DNA of 64,000 nt from Corinectria fuckeliana (GCA_019137255.1 WPDH01000202.1:124001-188000); one strand, 5' to 3'; positions 35,166 to 47,708 are shown, counted from the first letter of the stretch. Translations and numbers: made by a program. Notes: generated by a model not told the origin, from the sequence alone.

Positions 35166-36156
35166 ATGGCCGACATTCAAGAAACAACAAATACCTATCG
35201 TGGCAATTGTCACTGTGGTGCATTCGTCTACGACATCGACCTCCCCGAAATCAAGACTGTCGGCGAATGCAACTGCAGCATCTGCACCAAGAAGGGCTAC
35301 CTCTGGCACCTCCCTCCCAACCGCGACGGCTTCAAGATCGTCAAAGGCGCCGAAGAGGACCTCACTACGTACACGTTCGGCACCGATGAGTTCCACCACA
35401 AGTTCTGTCCTACCTGCGGCACCGCGCTCATGGCCACGATGGCTAGCGCGCCGCCGAACTCGACATTCGGCCTGAACACTCACGCCATCCAGAATCTGGA
35501 TACGTGGTCGCTAAAGCGTCGACGGTAAGCCTCATCACATCTTTACTGCTGTTCTCTGTGCTGACCAGTGTCTGCGCCAGTGTCGATGGCGCTTCGTTGG
35601 GCTCCCCGTACAAGGCCCCGGCCTATACGGGTCGTCTTCCAAGTGAGGAAGTCGAAGGAGGGATGATTTACACTGGCTTTTGTCACTGCGGTGCCGTGCA
35701 GGTGGCCTTGGCTAGCAAGGTCATCGACGGCACATTCCCTGACATGGTTGGCGAGTGCAACTGCAGCATCTGCGAAAGAGTAAGTCCGCCACCTCGAAAT
35801 GGCCAGCAGAAATACTGACAGTCCTGCAGAACGCCTACATCTGGGTCTGGCCTCGTCGTGAACTAGTCATCCTACACGGCGACCCCGAGGACATTGGCCG
35901 TTATTTCTGTGCGTCCAAGTTGATCGGCAAGACGTTCTGCAAGAAATGCGGCGTGCAGTTGACGAATGAACCGGCTCCACAGTCTGAGGAGGCCGTCGCC
36001 GCCATGGACGAGACCCGACGAAAGACGTACGACATGGTGTCTCCCATGCATCCGGTCAACCTCCGTGTTGTGGAGGGGATTGACCTTAACGACATCAAGG
36101 GGAAGATTTTGAAGATGAAAGGAGCCGACGCACCGCCTTTCTACGAGGACCCTTAG
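35166..36156 (+). CDS. Protein with two GFA (CENP-V/GFA) zinc domains
   Basis: Exons 35166-35524, 35581-35779 and 35830-36156 (introns GTAAGC...CCAG and GTAAGT...GCAG) encode 294 aa. Domain 1 (about 11-110) has the GFA zinc ligands C15-x-C17 (GNCHCGAF), C35-x-C37-x2-C40 (ECNCSIC) and C81-x2-C84 (FCPTCGT). Domain 2 (about 155-285) repeats them: GFCHCGAV, ECNCSICER and FCKKCGVQL. The linker VDGASLGSPYKAPAYTGRLP corresponds to the usual C-terminal tail of a single-domain protein, so this looks like an internal duplication or fusion. GFA-type domains were named for glutathione-dependent formaldehyde activation; for most fungal members no activity is proven. Cytosolic, no signal peptide. Confidence 0.9.
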
Positions 36157-37585
36157 GAAAGAAAACCAAGTGAAGCCCTGAATATGGTGGTTGATGAGCC
36201 TGCGTGCTGTATTTTGGGTGGATGTGGATGGGACAGGAGATGCGGCGAAATAGAGGTGTAGGTGACGGTTGATCCTAGTCATCCTCGGGTCTTGAGTTGA
36301 GACAGCTTGTGTTTGGTGCAGTTTTGACAGAAACCTGACTATTTTGTTTAATGTTCGCTCCTGCGTAGATCAGCCTATAAATTGCTGGGTTTAGCCTTTC
36401 CCGTAGATCTTAGTGGCTCGTTTAAGAGGGATAGCGAATATTAGACGCCCTACCTTGTCATTAACCGAGACTGTCTGTGGACGTGCAGATAGAAAGGCAA
36501 GACGAATACCATAGTAGGCCATGAACAGCGTCACGAGCTTCGGTACTTGTCCCAAAGAGCTACGCTATTTGGGCTGTACAAACTGTCCACTACGGTTGGT
36601 ATACTGACTTTCATTCTCATCTTCCCCCTTCTAATCATGATCTCGCTATCGATAACAGCAGCCTTGGACGAGGAGCTGAAAAGGAAGACGGCAGCGTAGT
36701 ACTATTCAGGCAAACCCGAAATGGAAACCCATCCTGGCTACGACGCTGCGGGAAAAGGATTTACGCGGGTGGGACAAGAAACGGCTTTCGTTTGCCATGG
36801 CCTCACCACACTGGTTGAAGAGCCAATATTCATTCCGTTTCCAAGGATCATCTCGGGAAAAGGCATGAGGGCCTACGTAACCATCCTGTCTCAGGTGTCA
36901 GGGGGTCGGGACCACCTGGAGATCCTGGATCCCCATGAACATGTCGCGAATCGTTCCCACTTTCCCACTGCATCGACTAGGCAAAACCGCGTCCACCAAT
37001 GGTAAAACGAAACGATGCCAGGATCAGTTATCCTTCTCTTCCTACTATGGATGCAGACTACATTATCGTCCCGAATCTACTCGTCCAATACCCGCCGTCT
37101 CCATTGTCTCCCTCCGAAATGAAATCTCTTGGCGCGCCAGGGCAAGCGAAAGACAGTCCACAGATACTCCACAGCGCCGGCACTTCCAGGAGCAGCTAGA
37201 CTAGACCATGGCCTTGGGATGAACCAAAGCTCCAGGGACCGAACCGATCTACTCGGAGCCGCTAACGGGTTTCATCCTCGCTCGCTGAAACCTCGTCTGA
37301 ACAAGAGTCGGGCAGACCGCGGAGCTTTTCGCCTCGACGGCCAATGACTCGGACGAGATTACTACCTTGGAACTACGCCCAGGATCCCATGGCCCGCTGT
37401 CGACGTCCCTGGCGAGCTTGCAGTCCCCACGCGCCCTGAAACTGTTTCGTCACCGTGGACTGACAGCAGCAGGTCATCATCGCCGGGTCTTTATGCGTTC
37501 CGATAGGGCGTTTCTAGAATGAAGAAGGGGACAACGCCGTCATGGGGATCGTGAGAGCCCTGCACATAGTAGCCCCGCCGTGGCA

Positions 37586-37593
37586 TATATAAA
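37586..37593 (+). promoter_or_regulatory. TATA box of the cellobiose dehydrogenase
   Basis: TATATAAA upstream of a CT-rich leader and the ATG at 37860. Confidence 0.5.
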
Positions 37594-37675
37594 CACTTCG
37601 CTGCTGCACCTCGGCTTGCGATGCGTCAGTCTTGAAGTCTTGTGTCTTGACCAGCTAGGGGCTTTCGTTCTCTCC

Positions 37676-37702
37676 TTCTTTCTTTCTTTCTTTCTTTCTT
37701 TC
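37676..37702 (+). repeat. (TTTC)n microsatellite in the dehydrogenase leader
   Basis: Nearly seven units of a 4-base pyrimidine repeat, placed between the TATA box and the start codon and so probably in the 5' untranslated region. Confidence 0.85.
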
Positions 37703-37859
37703 CGCAGCACTGGGTGCCGTTCGTTTGCTTCATTCCACCTTCATTCACTCACGACTGGATTTCGTGCCCTTTCTTTCGTTGCCTTGCGCCTTTCATTCCT
37801 TCCCAGACCCAGTTTCTCTACTCTCATTGCCCTCCTAGAACAACACACGCCTCATCACC

Positions 37860-40324
37860 ATGGGCTTCAAGTCCCTCCTTCTCGGGAGTGCTCTGGCACT
37901 TCCCAGCTTGATCCAGGCCGCTTCCGTCTCCTACGTCGACCCCGACACCAGCATCACGTTCCAGAAGTGGACGGATGCCGACACCAGCTTCAGCTTCGGC
38001 ATTGCCTTGCCCACGGATGCCGGCACCGACTTCATCGGCCAAATCTCGGCCCCCATTACTGACGGCTATGCGGCACTGTCGCTCACCACGTCCATGGCCA
38101 AGAGTGTCCTGATTGTTGCGTGGCCCAACGGCGAGTCTGTGGTGTCTTCGCTGCGCGAGGCTACCGGCTACGCCAACCCGGACGTGCTCGACGACGACAC
38201 CGTCTCGCTGAAGACGATCGAGTCTGGAACCTCGGCCAACGACACGGCCTTCACTTACACCTTCCTCTGCGCCGGCTGCATCAAGAGTGATTCCACCACC
38301 TTTACCGTTTCCGACTCGGCAGCTCTCGGCTGGGCGCTCAGCACCACGGCTCTGGACGATCCTTCAGCTGCCGATGGTGCCCTCAACTACCACTCCGCTG
38401 GCTTCGGCGGCTTCGGTATTGATCTTGCCTCTGCGGAGTCCTCCGACTACGCTACCTGGGCGGCTCTCGCTTCCGACGATGCCACGACTACCCCTGACAC
38501 GGGCAGCGGCAGCGGAACGACGACGCCCGCCAACATCACCACGACCGTCTCCAACGTCACCTACGACTACATCGTCGCCGGCGCCGGAGCCGCAGGTCTG
38601 ATTGTCGCCGAGCGTCTCGCCGAGTCCAAAGCGTCAGTCCTGCTGCTCGAGCGCGGCAAGGCATCCCTCTACTCCAGCGGCGGCCAGGCCGTCATGGACT
38701 GGAACGACACGGTGACGCAGTACGACGTGCCCTCGATGGGCTACTACCTGTCCACAGCCGGCGACACCAGCGAGTACTGCACCGACACGGCCAGCCAGGC
38801 CGGGTGTATCCTTGGCGGCTCGACGGCCGTCAACGCCATGATGTTCGTCAAGCCGCAGAGCTCCGACTTTGACCGCAAGTGGCCGGCGGGCTGGAAGTGG
38901 GCCGACGGCGTCAAGGACGCGGCCGCCAGGCTGTACGAGCGCACGCCGGGGACCACGACGCCCAGCAAGGATGGCGAGCTGTACGACCAGGGCGCTTGGG
39001 ATGTGCTGAGCAAGTGGCTGGGCGGGAACGGCTTCAGCGAGGTGGATGCCATTGACCAGCCCGAGGAGAAGCGGAAGATTTACTCGCACCCCCCGACCAT
39101 GGTGAGATATAAGTTCCTGCCAGTACTAGTACACCAGCTAACATGATCTAGATCTCCGATGGCCTCCGTGCAGGTCCTGTCCGCGACTACCTCCCCCTCG
39201 CCCAAGCCCTTCCCAATTTTTCGCTGAAGCTCAACTCGAAGATTCTGCGAGTTGTCCGAGACGGGAGCGCCATCAGCGGTGTCGAGATTGAGACCGGTGT
39301 CGCCACGCGCCAGATCATCAACCTCAACGCCAACGGCGCCGTCATCCTCGCTTCCGGCGCGCTGTCCACGCCTCGCGTTCTGTTCAACAGCGGCATCGGC
39401 CCCACCGAGCAGATCCAGACCGTCTCCAAGGGATCTACGCAGATCACGCTCCCGGCGTCTGCGGACTGGATCGACCTGCCCGTCGGCCAGAACCTGCAGG
39501 ACCACCCCATCTTCACTGTCGAGCTCAAGACCAAGGAGTCTCTGTCCTCTCTTGCCAGCACCGACTTCACTGCCCCGGACCAGACCAACGTGGACTTGTT
39601 CGGCCAAGGTTCCGGCGTGCTTGCGCAGTCAGGCCAACGCCTCACCTTCTGGACCAGTGTCACCAACACGACTGACGGCGTCGAGCGGTTTATCCAGGGC
39701 ACCTGCAACTCACCCGCCAACGACACGGTCCGCATCAAGGTGTACCTTACGCACGGCCTGTCGTCTACGGGAGCCCTGGGCATCACCAGCTCGGGCGCGA
39801 CCAAGATCACCACGGAACCGTACCTCAACACCGCGGCGGACAAGGAGGCCATCCTGTCGTTTATGCGCCAGCTCATCGCCTACGCGTCCAAGGAGGACAG
39901 CACACTCACCATTGCAAGCAACACTACAGCCGAGAGCCTGATTGCCTCGTACGTGACGGGATCCCACTTTGTCGGCACGGCGCGCATGGGAGCCAGCCAG
40001 GATGGAAACAGCGTCGTCGACGTCAACACCAAGGTCTGGGGCACCGACAACCTCTTTGTCGTCGACGCCAGCATTCACCCGGATTTACCCACGGGCAATA
40101 CTCAAGCTATCGTCATGGCCGCGGCTGAGCATGCGGCGGTCAAGATTCTCAACAGAGATGAATCTACCAGCACTACACCCTCCAACACGACCACAACACC
40201 TTCCAGTGTCGCCACTCCTTCTAGTGTCAGCACCGCTTCTATCGTCGCCACGCCTTCTAGCGGCACCAGGCCTGCTGGGTCTAAGTGTAGGGCGGCCAGG
40301 AGACGACGCCGCATGTTAGCGTAA
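37860..40324 (+). CDS. Cellobiose dehydrogenase (AA8 cytochrome + AA3_1 GMC flavin domain)
   Basis: Exons 37860-39101 and 39152-40324 (intron GTGAGA...TCTAG, phase 0) encode 804 aa. Signal peptide 1-20 (ends SLIQA). The cytochrome domain (about 22-205) keeps both haem-b ligands by alignment to known CDH: Met79 (TTSMAKSVLIVAWPNG) and His178 (LNYHSAGFGGFG), plus a Cys137/Cys140 pair. A Thr-rich linker (about 206-230) joins to the GMC domain: FAD-binding YDYIVAGAGAAGLIVAERL, GGSTAVNAMMF, and the C-terminal active region GSHFVGTARMG and VDASIHPDLPTGNTQ. It oxidises cellobiose and oligosaccharides to lactones and passes electrons to lytic polysaccharide monooxygenases or O2. There is no CBM1; instead a Ser/Thr/Pro tail ends in CRAARRRRRMLA. 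Family call is very firm. Confidence 0.95.
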
Positions 40325-41848
40325 ATGATATGATACACTTGTACACTATCTAGGGGGTTGTTAGTTTAGATGAAGAATATAAGAGAGAAAAGATTTTGCT
40401 CCATGCTTACTATTGCCGTAATGTCCATCCCACAATTTCCTCTTGCAACGGCACTATAGCTCATGTTGAATTCTAGGCTGAGCATTTACTACACTCATGC
40501 GCTCGCCGTTCACAGTACTCTACATATGAGTCACGAAAACATTTTTCAAACTAGACCATCAAAAATGCTTCCACTGCTGAACGGGGCCTTTGGCTTCCAG
40601 ACCCGTCTAAAGTTACGATCGTCCGCCAAAGACAACTATCACACCACTTTCTCACGCTCTTTTCTTAAATCGACAGCATAACCCTGTGCCTCTTCACAGA
40701 GAAGCGTCAAGCAGCCTTAGACAGAATCCCTTTTTTACAATGCCCGCAGAGTGGAAACCGCACGTACAGACTCTCAAAATCTGGCCAGGGTTCCCCTCAA
40801 TACCAGACAACAGCATATTACAGGCAGCGCAGTTAGAAGTTTCAGCCATCGCAAAGGCAATAGCAAGGTGCTAGCTCGTCACCATATATTCACATAGCCC
40901 GAGAATGTAAGACAGGCTCAAGATGCTGTCTCTAAGCAAGTCGCGGTTATTAGCCCAGAAGCGAGCCATCTCTAGGTTCGTAATAGTAGGCTGATATTGT
41001 CAAGGACGTCAGCAACAGACAGACTACAGCGCTAAGTATGAACTTCAACTACTGGGGTGGGAAGCTTCCCCAATGAGGCGATAAGATATTCGCAGATATA
41101 TCGCCTCAACGACGGGTATTTCACTTTTCAATGCTCCGTTCCAGGCCAAAGGGAGCATGATCGAAGCTGACAGTGAAGGAGCACTATCAGCAACCAAAAG
41201 CTCGATCACTAGCTTCAACTGAAACCAAGGATTGGGCAAGCAACAGCTTGAAGACCACTCCTATCTCACATTAGGAGTAAGAAAGATAATGTAGCTTCCT
41301 AGAGCAAGAGACTATGGTCTCACAGACTATCACATCGGCGCCTTTGCGCGGTTCCTCGCTGTTGGGACTGTGATCCCGAGAGCATTTCGGCTACACCATC
41401 GCATCCTACGTCATCTATATCTTGGTCAATGGAGCTGTGATTGTGCCATGGTTCAAAGTCAAGAAGTCGGATGATGCAGCAAGGGAGCTCTTTCTTCCGT
41501 GGCCATTTATCAGAATGGCAGATCGTCCAGGTGGATGTCAACATGCTTCCAAAGTTGTGCGGCGGTTCATGCGCCACATAACAAGTTCCTGTTATCTGAT
41601 ATCGGAGTGGAGGTCAGCACAGATGAAGCTTGATAATTGTATTTGCAAGCTGGGATTTGTATGTTTTACGCCTATCAGGCTAGGCGTCTTGGCTCCTAAC
41701 CTATCAACTACATCTCAGCAATCCATGCCAGAACCTCATTCCTGGCTGACTCCAGCCTGATTTGCACCTCGTAGCTGATTGGTTCTATCAGGCTCAGCTG
41801 GCTGCCTCTCCTCCCTTCCCCTCTCTCTCGTCTTCACCATCGACGAGA
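40325..41848. other. Intergenic, nothing recognised
   Basis: About 1.5 kb between the dehydrogenase and the start of the NACHT-gene relic. Small frames only. Confidence 0.5.
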
Positions 41849-44458
41849 ATGGATCCTATCAGCGCGTTACAGGTCGCAGCAGCCGTGATCGGGCTCGTCG
41901 ATTTCGGCGCTCGCCTCCTCTCCCGCAGTTGCGAGATCTACGCGCCTCGGGCAATACCGCTCGCAACGTCGAGCTCTCTACGCTATCAGGTGACCTGTCA
42001 GCGCTTAGCAAGCAGGTGCAGGACCATCTCCAGCACGCGTCACCAGCACCCTCTCCGCCCAAGCCCACCTTGTTGAGTCTCTCAGCGCGGTGTATTGACG
42101 CGAGCGCTAAGCTTCAGACTGCTATCAATGACTTGCAGGCGAGAAGACATGGGAACAGCAGCATAAGTACTGCGGCAAATAGCTTTACGCCGCGCTTAAA
42201 GCTGTGTGGAAGAAGAACGTGATCGAGGCGTTAAAAGAAAACTTGTTGGAAATCCGGTCTCAAATGACGATTGCAACCCTGGTCTCCATCTGCCATGTCC
42301 TCTCTTTGAGACATTTCGTCCACTACTCTAACTCATTTCTAGGGAGGAGACAAGACAGGATGGTCAGAGGCATGTTGACTTGAAATGTCGTCTCGACCAG
42401 ATTTTTAAAAAGCTTGACCGTCGCGATGACGCCGCCCGTCAATTTGCCAATGATCCCATGCAGATGACGGTCCAGGACAGCTCTAACCAGCTCAGTCGAA
42501 AGAACTCAGACATCGTCAATATCCTCTGCGGAATCGACTGGGACTCGTGGGCTAAAAGCAGCGGTGGTGGTCTCTTCGACTATTCCTAGGCTGCAGCCAA
42601 GCTGAACGCTGGCGACTTGTCCATAAGCTTGAAGATTCTCAGCAGCCTCTCTTTTCGTGAGATGGAGTCAAGGGAGGAAAGCATACCGAAAGCGTACACA
42701 CAGACACTTGAATGGATCTTTCGTGACGAACAAAAGCTGGAATGGCCGAGTTTTCCAAAGTGGCTCCAGGCAAAGGATGACTCTGTCTACTGGATCACCG
42801 GCAAACCGGGCTCAGGGAAATCGACTCTAATGAAGTACATTTTCAAGAACCCTCAGCTTCAGGCCCACCTCCAAGAGTACGCTGGAGATCTACCGCTTAT
42901 GCTGGCTGGCTTCTTTTTCTGGAACCCAGGCTCTGAAATGGAAAGGTCCCAGCAAGACATCATCCGAACGCTGCTTCATCAGTGCTTGCGTGCGAGGCAA
43001 GACCTCATTCCTGTCGTTGCCCCGAGGCGATGAACCCTGTTCAGTCTTTTTGGTGGTGACACTGTAGCACCGGAATGGACCTGGCGCGAACTGAAAGAGT
43101 CGTTCGAAACCCTCTGCTCATACCGTGGGAATGATTTCCGCATTGTTCTTGCAAGGTCTGACGACAAGACACATTAAGCATTTCGTCGAGGCCGAGTTTC
43201 AAAAGAGCCCTACGTTTCACGATATGCAGGAAGTATTCCATGACGAGGCAAACATACTGCTCAAGGAGATCATCGAGAAGGCAGAGGGTGTGTTCCTCTG
43301 GGTCAATCTCGTCGTCAAGGCTCTTCTATCGGCCCTCGTCGACACATCTTCCTTGCCCCATCTCCGGAAGAAACTCGCCGAGATCTCAAGCGATATCATT
43401 GGGATGTACACGTCAATATGGCGCTCTATCCCACCGGAGAGACTCGCTACTGCATCCAAAACTTTCCTATCCTGCCTCGTTTTTCCCCGCCCCAACATTG
43501 AGGTATTCTGGGCTACCATCGAAGGCACCTCAGCTCTTAAGACAATTAGGAACCCAGTAGCACGTCAGGGCATACCCAAGGTGACGAAGCGGGTTCTCGA
43601 CGGGCACACCCGCGGCATCTGCGAGTTGACTGGCGACGAAGTCCAATTACTGCACCGTTCCGCGTTCGAGTGGATGAGAGAGCAGAATAGTGGGCTGAGA
43701 TTTGCAGCAAAGCGCCTCCTGACTTCGAAGCTACCTCGAACCTGCTGGGGACTATGATACTGTATAATCCAGCCGACATGTTCGGCGAGAACCTGGACAT
43801 AGCCGAAATCTCCATTTGGCTTGAGTCTCTTTCCTTCCATGCATATCTTGCAAGTCGATGAGACAACATATTCGAAGACCGCACCATTAAGGCCGTAGAT
43901 GATGCAATCAAGGTAGCCTGCGACTGGACCAGTCGTATTACAGCACCCTCAGGGTCTGGGCGTTCCTTCAACGTCAAATCGCCCGGTACTGATGCTGAGC
44001 TCTTTTCCACGGAGAGCTGCCTCGCAACAAAAACTATCAAGGTTGAACAATCTTTTGTCGGCGCTGCTGCGTAGTGGGGTTTAGTGGCCTATGTGAAGAA
44101 GAAGCTGAAAGAAGACAAAAGACTTCTTGTCCCTAAGCAAAGACGGGTATCTATCTTAGAGAGCGCCATCTTCCGGGACCTATTCACGCATGGACTGAGT
44201 GTTCCAAACGAAGAGAGACTGGAAATAATCCGCTTTATTCTAGAAATCAGCGACGTGAAGTACGAAACGGCGTTGGGTGATCCGTTGTACAACATCGTTC
44301 AATAGCAGATTGAGTTGTCTCTTCAGGAATCTGAGGATACAGAGTTGTTCTCCAAAGTGTTGGAGCTACTACGGGAGCATGGCTATGGGCCTGGCAAGAA
44401 GGTGGGACTCTGGAGTAGACTGAAATTGAAGATGAGGTCAAAGAAGAAGGTCGCGTAA
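41849..44458 (+). pseudogene. Disabled NACHT/STAND (NLR-like) gene
   Basis: The N-terminus MDPISALQVAAAVIGLVDFG matches the fungal STAND N-terminal domain (PF17111 type). Further on are FREMESREESIPKAYTQTLE, the P-loop TGKPGSGKSTLMKYI (Walker A about 42797-42840), EAEFQKSPTFHDMQEVFHDE, and IIEKAEGVFLWVNLVVKALL, the standard layout of a NACHT gene of the type with a post-NACHT helical region (DUF7791-like). Lesions: frame changes near 41945 and 42140, TAG at 42180-42182, TAG at 42587-42589, TGA at 43031-43033 where a Trp fits, TAA at 43175-43177 with an adjoining frame change and apparent deletion, and stops at 43755-43757 and 44303-44305. Working relatives are signalling NTPases in fungal non-self recognition. 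Multiple independent lesions make it a clear pseudogene. Confidence 0.88.
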
Positions 44459-45108
44459 AGCTAAAGGACATTTAGATAATGTAACATTATAAGGTTCTCG
44501 TTGCGTTTTTAGATAGCCTCTACTTAGAGCCTTGCAGGTACCTAAAAGAATGGTGGAAATGCTGGTGTCCTGCTTGGCGAAACATCCCCATGATCATACT
44601 AATACTAATCAACCTAGCCATTGCTGTCGCTCTTGTGTAATCCGATTTGGAAAGAAATGAGTGGAATCGTGAGTGTTTCATAGGCGCAATGACGCAAATC
44701 TATCACAAGTGGACGTCGGCGCCTTCATCTTGTACTTATATAGATACTGTTTTCATAGTAGAAGGATAATTAAAGATGAAGTGGCTAATATTGCGAGACT
44801 TATGCTTCTTTGCCTGAGTCTTAGATGATCTTCCCGATAGGACTAACATCAGCCGAACGGCCTTGCAAGGAGATCCGTTCGCTGCCGCAAGACGCCTTCA
44901 ATCAATCAAATGCTTCAGAGGGTAACAAAAGTCATAACAGATATCGTGGGGTTACGACGTCTTTAAAGAGCTCGGCAAGCCGGAAGTGAAGCAGGTGGGA
45001 TAAGAGGAATATTAAAAAGAAAAACCTAGAAACCTTTAGAATAGACATCCACCTCTTGTGTAATAATAGACTGACGCTTGGAGAAGCCTGCCTATCAATC
45101 TACCTAGT
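44459..45108. other. Intergenic, contains one copy of a dispersed repeat
   Basis: 650 bp between the 3' ends of the NACHT relic and the second Zn2Cys6 gene. 44819-44881 is related to 48522-48584. No coding sequence seen. Confidence 0.5.
44819..44881 (+). repeat. Dispersed repeat, copy A
   Basis: 63 nt aligned without gaps to 48522-48584: 48 of 63 identical by hand count, starting with the identical 15-mer TCTTAGATGATCTTC; 11 of the 15 differences are transitions. Likely ends of two decayed transposon copies, type unknown. Confidence 0.65.
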
Positions 45109-47521
45109 TCAAGTTATGTTCGGCCAGATTAACGCCTCGTCGATTTCCGCATGAGGCCAAAATGCCTGGACGGCGTCAGCTACCTTCCTAGTAATTGGTG
45201 GTCGACAACTGTACTTACCGAGGCGTCAAGATCCAGCCAGTCTGCTGTTTGCCACTCATCAAGCAGCCGAGGATCATAGACAAGCGAGGCGTCGGAATCT
45301 TGGTACACCTGTCCAAGATCTCCTGAAACTTTGCCACCTTTATCTGCGGTCCTTGGGTTTTCTGATCCATGAGGCTGATCAATGTCTTGTGCGGGTTCAG
45401 GGTGTTCCGGATCTGCCGTGGTCGCTAAATTCCGAGCAGTGGGCTTCTTGGCCGTGCTTCGAAACTTCTCAAGGATCACGGCGTACCTGCGACTGGGCGA
45501 GTTCGACGCAGTGGCGAGAGCGAGATGGCTTTGGCACCTGTTCGCCAGCTCAATCAACTTTGCTCTGTTCCCCCCCTCAATTTGGCGTCCTTTTCGTCGC
45601 TGCTGGATTTCCCAGACGTAAGTGACGACAAGCGCGCAGAATGTCACATAGTGCGTCCACCAGAAGGCATGAAAGATGGGACCCTCCTGCGCCATGCAGT
45701 CGACCGTCTCTAGAACTACTCTTGCAGCTCTCATACACTCAGTTATTTGCACTTCGTACGTCGACGTCGACGTGCCGAGGAGAAACAGCCGGTTGGCGTG
45801 CATGATTGCGTGCGAGTGAGCTAGCTTGAGGACGGTGGCCTGTCTCCGGTAACTGGTGATGAGCATTGAGGGGCTGATTGATCCTAGGTGTAGGGGCAAG
45901 CTTGCGTGCCAGTCGTGGACACGCTGGTTTAGCTTGTGTGCAGCAGCTACACGCTCTTGGTTGGTGATGTCTCGAAGTGTGTAGACTTCTCGCGAGATGG
46001 AACCGAATATTTGAGCGATTCTACATGAAATATGACTAAATTAGCAGTCGACACAGACATGCGTTCAGAATTGGCTGCAAGGACAGTTATCTACCTGGCG
46101 TGGAAGATCAACGCATCGACATGGCAATCCGCAGAGCCCCGTTCCACCCGGCCCAGGGCAGTCATATCATCGTCATTGACTCTATCGGGGAACTCTTGGT
46201 CAATGTCATCATCATGGAAGTGCCGAGGCCGCCCAAAAATGACGCCCAAGTAGTTGTCGAGAACATAAGCAGACCAGAAAGTACGGATGCAGCACTGCGT
46301 ATGGATGTAGTCGGTGCGAGAAACACAGCGTCTCCTGTCGGCGCGGCGATGCAGTCCGAGGGCCGAGATGAGCTGCAGGGTATTTCCAAAGACGTACCAG
46401 CTGCGGTTGAAGCGTGAGGTGGTGAGTAGATAGAGCGCGTGGACGAGTCTCGCCTGTGCTGACTCTAACCTGGGATATCCTGTTTCTTCCGAGGCGAGGC
46501 GGGTTGAAGTCGCAAAGAGCTCGTCGCTTGCTCTTACGGCTTGAGCTTCGTCATCGGCAGACAAGCCTTTGGATTTTTCTCGGTGGTGAGTAGCGATTGC
46601 AAGAGTGCCGAGTACAACTGAAGCCTTTGCACGTCCGATATCGTGCCATATGGGGCGTTTCTCTTGGACGTTCTCCTCGATAATACCAAGCCAGGTTTCT
46701 ACTGTAGGCCGATGCAAAAGGCGATAGGTTGCGACGCAAACATCGAAGTAAAGTGTAAGTAGACTCCTTCCGTCACTTGGGTTCGGCAACGGTATTGGCA
46801 CATGCTCGTCAATATCCGGCAGCGGCTTGTCTCCCGCTATATATAGCGGCTGGTTTTCAGCGGACGACTTCACAGCTTCAGGCGGTCGGTCACTGTTCTG
46901 TGCTGAGAGACGCTTCCAAGCACGGTGCAGAAAGGTCAGACTCGAGGCTGGGTCGAAGACTTGTCCTTGTATCTCGGCCAACCCAAGCTCGGGAGATGCC
47001 CGCGACAGCGCTGTACTCTCGAGTGAGCCTATATATCGACGTGACAAGTCCATGTCATCTAGCGGCTCCGAGCACGGCTGGCTGGGGCGAGAGATGGCCC
47101 CGAAGCTAAGCTCTTCTTCCTGAGAGGGCGCTTCATGATCGTAAGAGATGCGCGAGCGAGCGTCTGACTGCGGTGGCGTCGGCGGTCTGCCCCTTGTGTA
47201 CTTGGCGTCGAACGAGCAAGACCGGCCTTTGGTAACGCACTTTGTGCACGGGAGATCGCCGCTGCACTTGGACTTTCTAGACTTGCAAGAGTCGCACGCC
47301 CTGCTCACCTTACGGAGCTTCCGCTTGCCCCGGCCATCTTGACCGGAGAGCTTAGAGGACGTCGCCCTGCGTTTCCGCCCTGCGTAGTAGTAAGTGCTGG
47401 AGGAGCCTGTGACAGTCGCCGGGGAGACGACTAAGCTTGGCTCCGCCGCCTCGTCTGGTACAAATATGACGCTCCTAGCAGGAGGCTCCGGGTAAGAATG
47501 CGTGTCCATCGGGGCTTCCAT
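45109..47521 (-). CDS. Zn2Cys6 fungal transcription factor with fungal_trans domain
   Basis: Exons 47521-46095, 46020-45219 and 45165-45109 encode 761 aa. The first intron (46021-46094) joins HAR to IAQIFGSIS; the second (45166-45218, GTAAGT...TCCAG) is less certain: without it the frame simply stops at 45180. The start at 47521 (MEAPMDTHSYPEPP) is preferred over the in-frame ATG at 47695 because a TATATA lies between them. The zinc cluster is residues 76-102, C-x2-C-x6-C-x5-C-x2-C-x6-C, flanked by GRKRR and GKRKLRK basic stretches. The middle domain shows LLTLYFDVCVATYRLLHRPT, LYLLTTSRFNRSWYVFGNTL and FWSAYVLDNYLGVIFGRPRH, standard for PF04082. Nuclear regulator; target genes unknown. A MITE-like element sits just upstream. 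Confidence 0.88.
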
Positions 47522-47614
47522 GAGCGTTTCGAGGCGGGATTGTGAAGCGGGAGCTAAAGAGGAGATGACGGAAAAGGAACGGAAAAGAAGAAGGGCGAGG
47601 CGGAGAAGTAACTG

Positions 47615-47622
47615 TATATAAA
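47615..47622 (-). promoter_or_regulatory. TATA-like element of the second Zn2Cys6 gene
   Basis: Minus-strand TTTATATA about 95 nt upstream of the ATG at 47521. It falls inside the longer open frame that begins at 47695, which argues against that upstream start. Confidence 0.4.
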
Positions 47623-47708
47623 GATGGGGCTTGGATCTTGCGGGGGAGCGAGTGGAGTGGGCCTGGACGAGTTGGCCATAGATTTCCAACTTCATTGACT
47701 TGGCAATA

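Larger units (their letters stand above)
36157..37859. other. Intergenic and cellobiose dehydrogenase promoter/leader
   Basis: About 1.7 kb. 37586-37593 reads TATATAAA, some 270 nt before the dehydrogenase ATG, and is followed by a long pyrimidine-rich leader that includes a TTTC microsatellite. No gene is supported between 36160 and 37550. Confidence 0.55.

Noticed and set aside
36721..37347. Overlapping plus-strand ORFs upstream of the dehydrogenase
   Set aside because: Three frames open at once, no motif in any; typical of chance frames in GC-balanced DNA.
47522..47695. Longer N-terminus for the second Zn2Cys6 protein from ATG 47695
   Set aside because: The extra 58 residues read like an untranslated leader (hydrophobic run, low complexity) and contain a TATATA at a suitable distance from the ATG at 47521.
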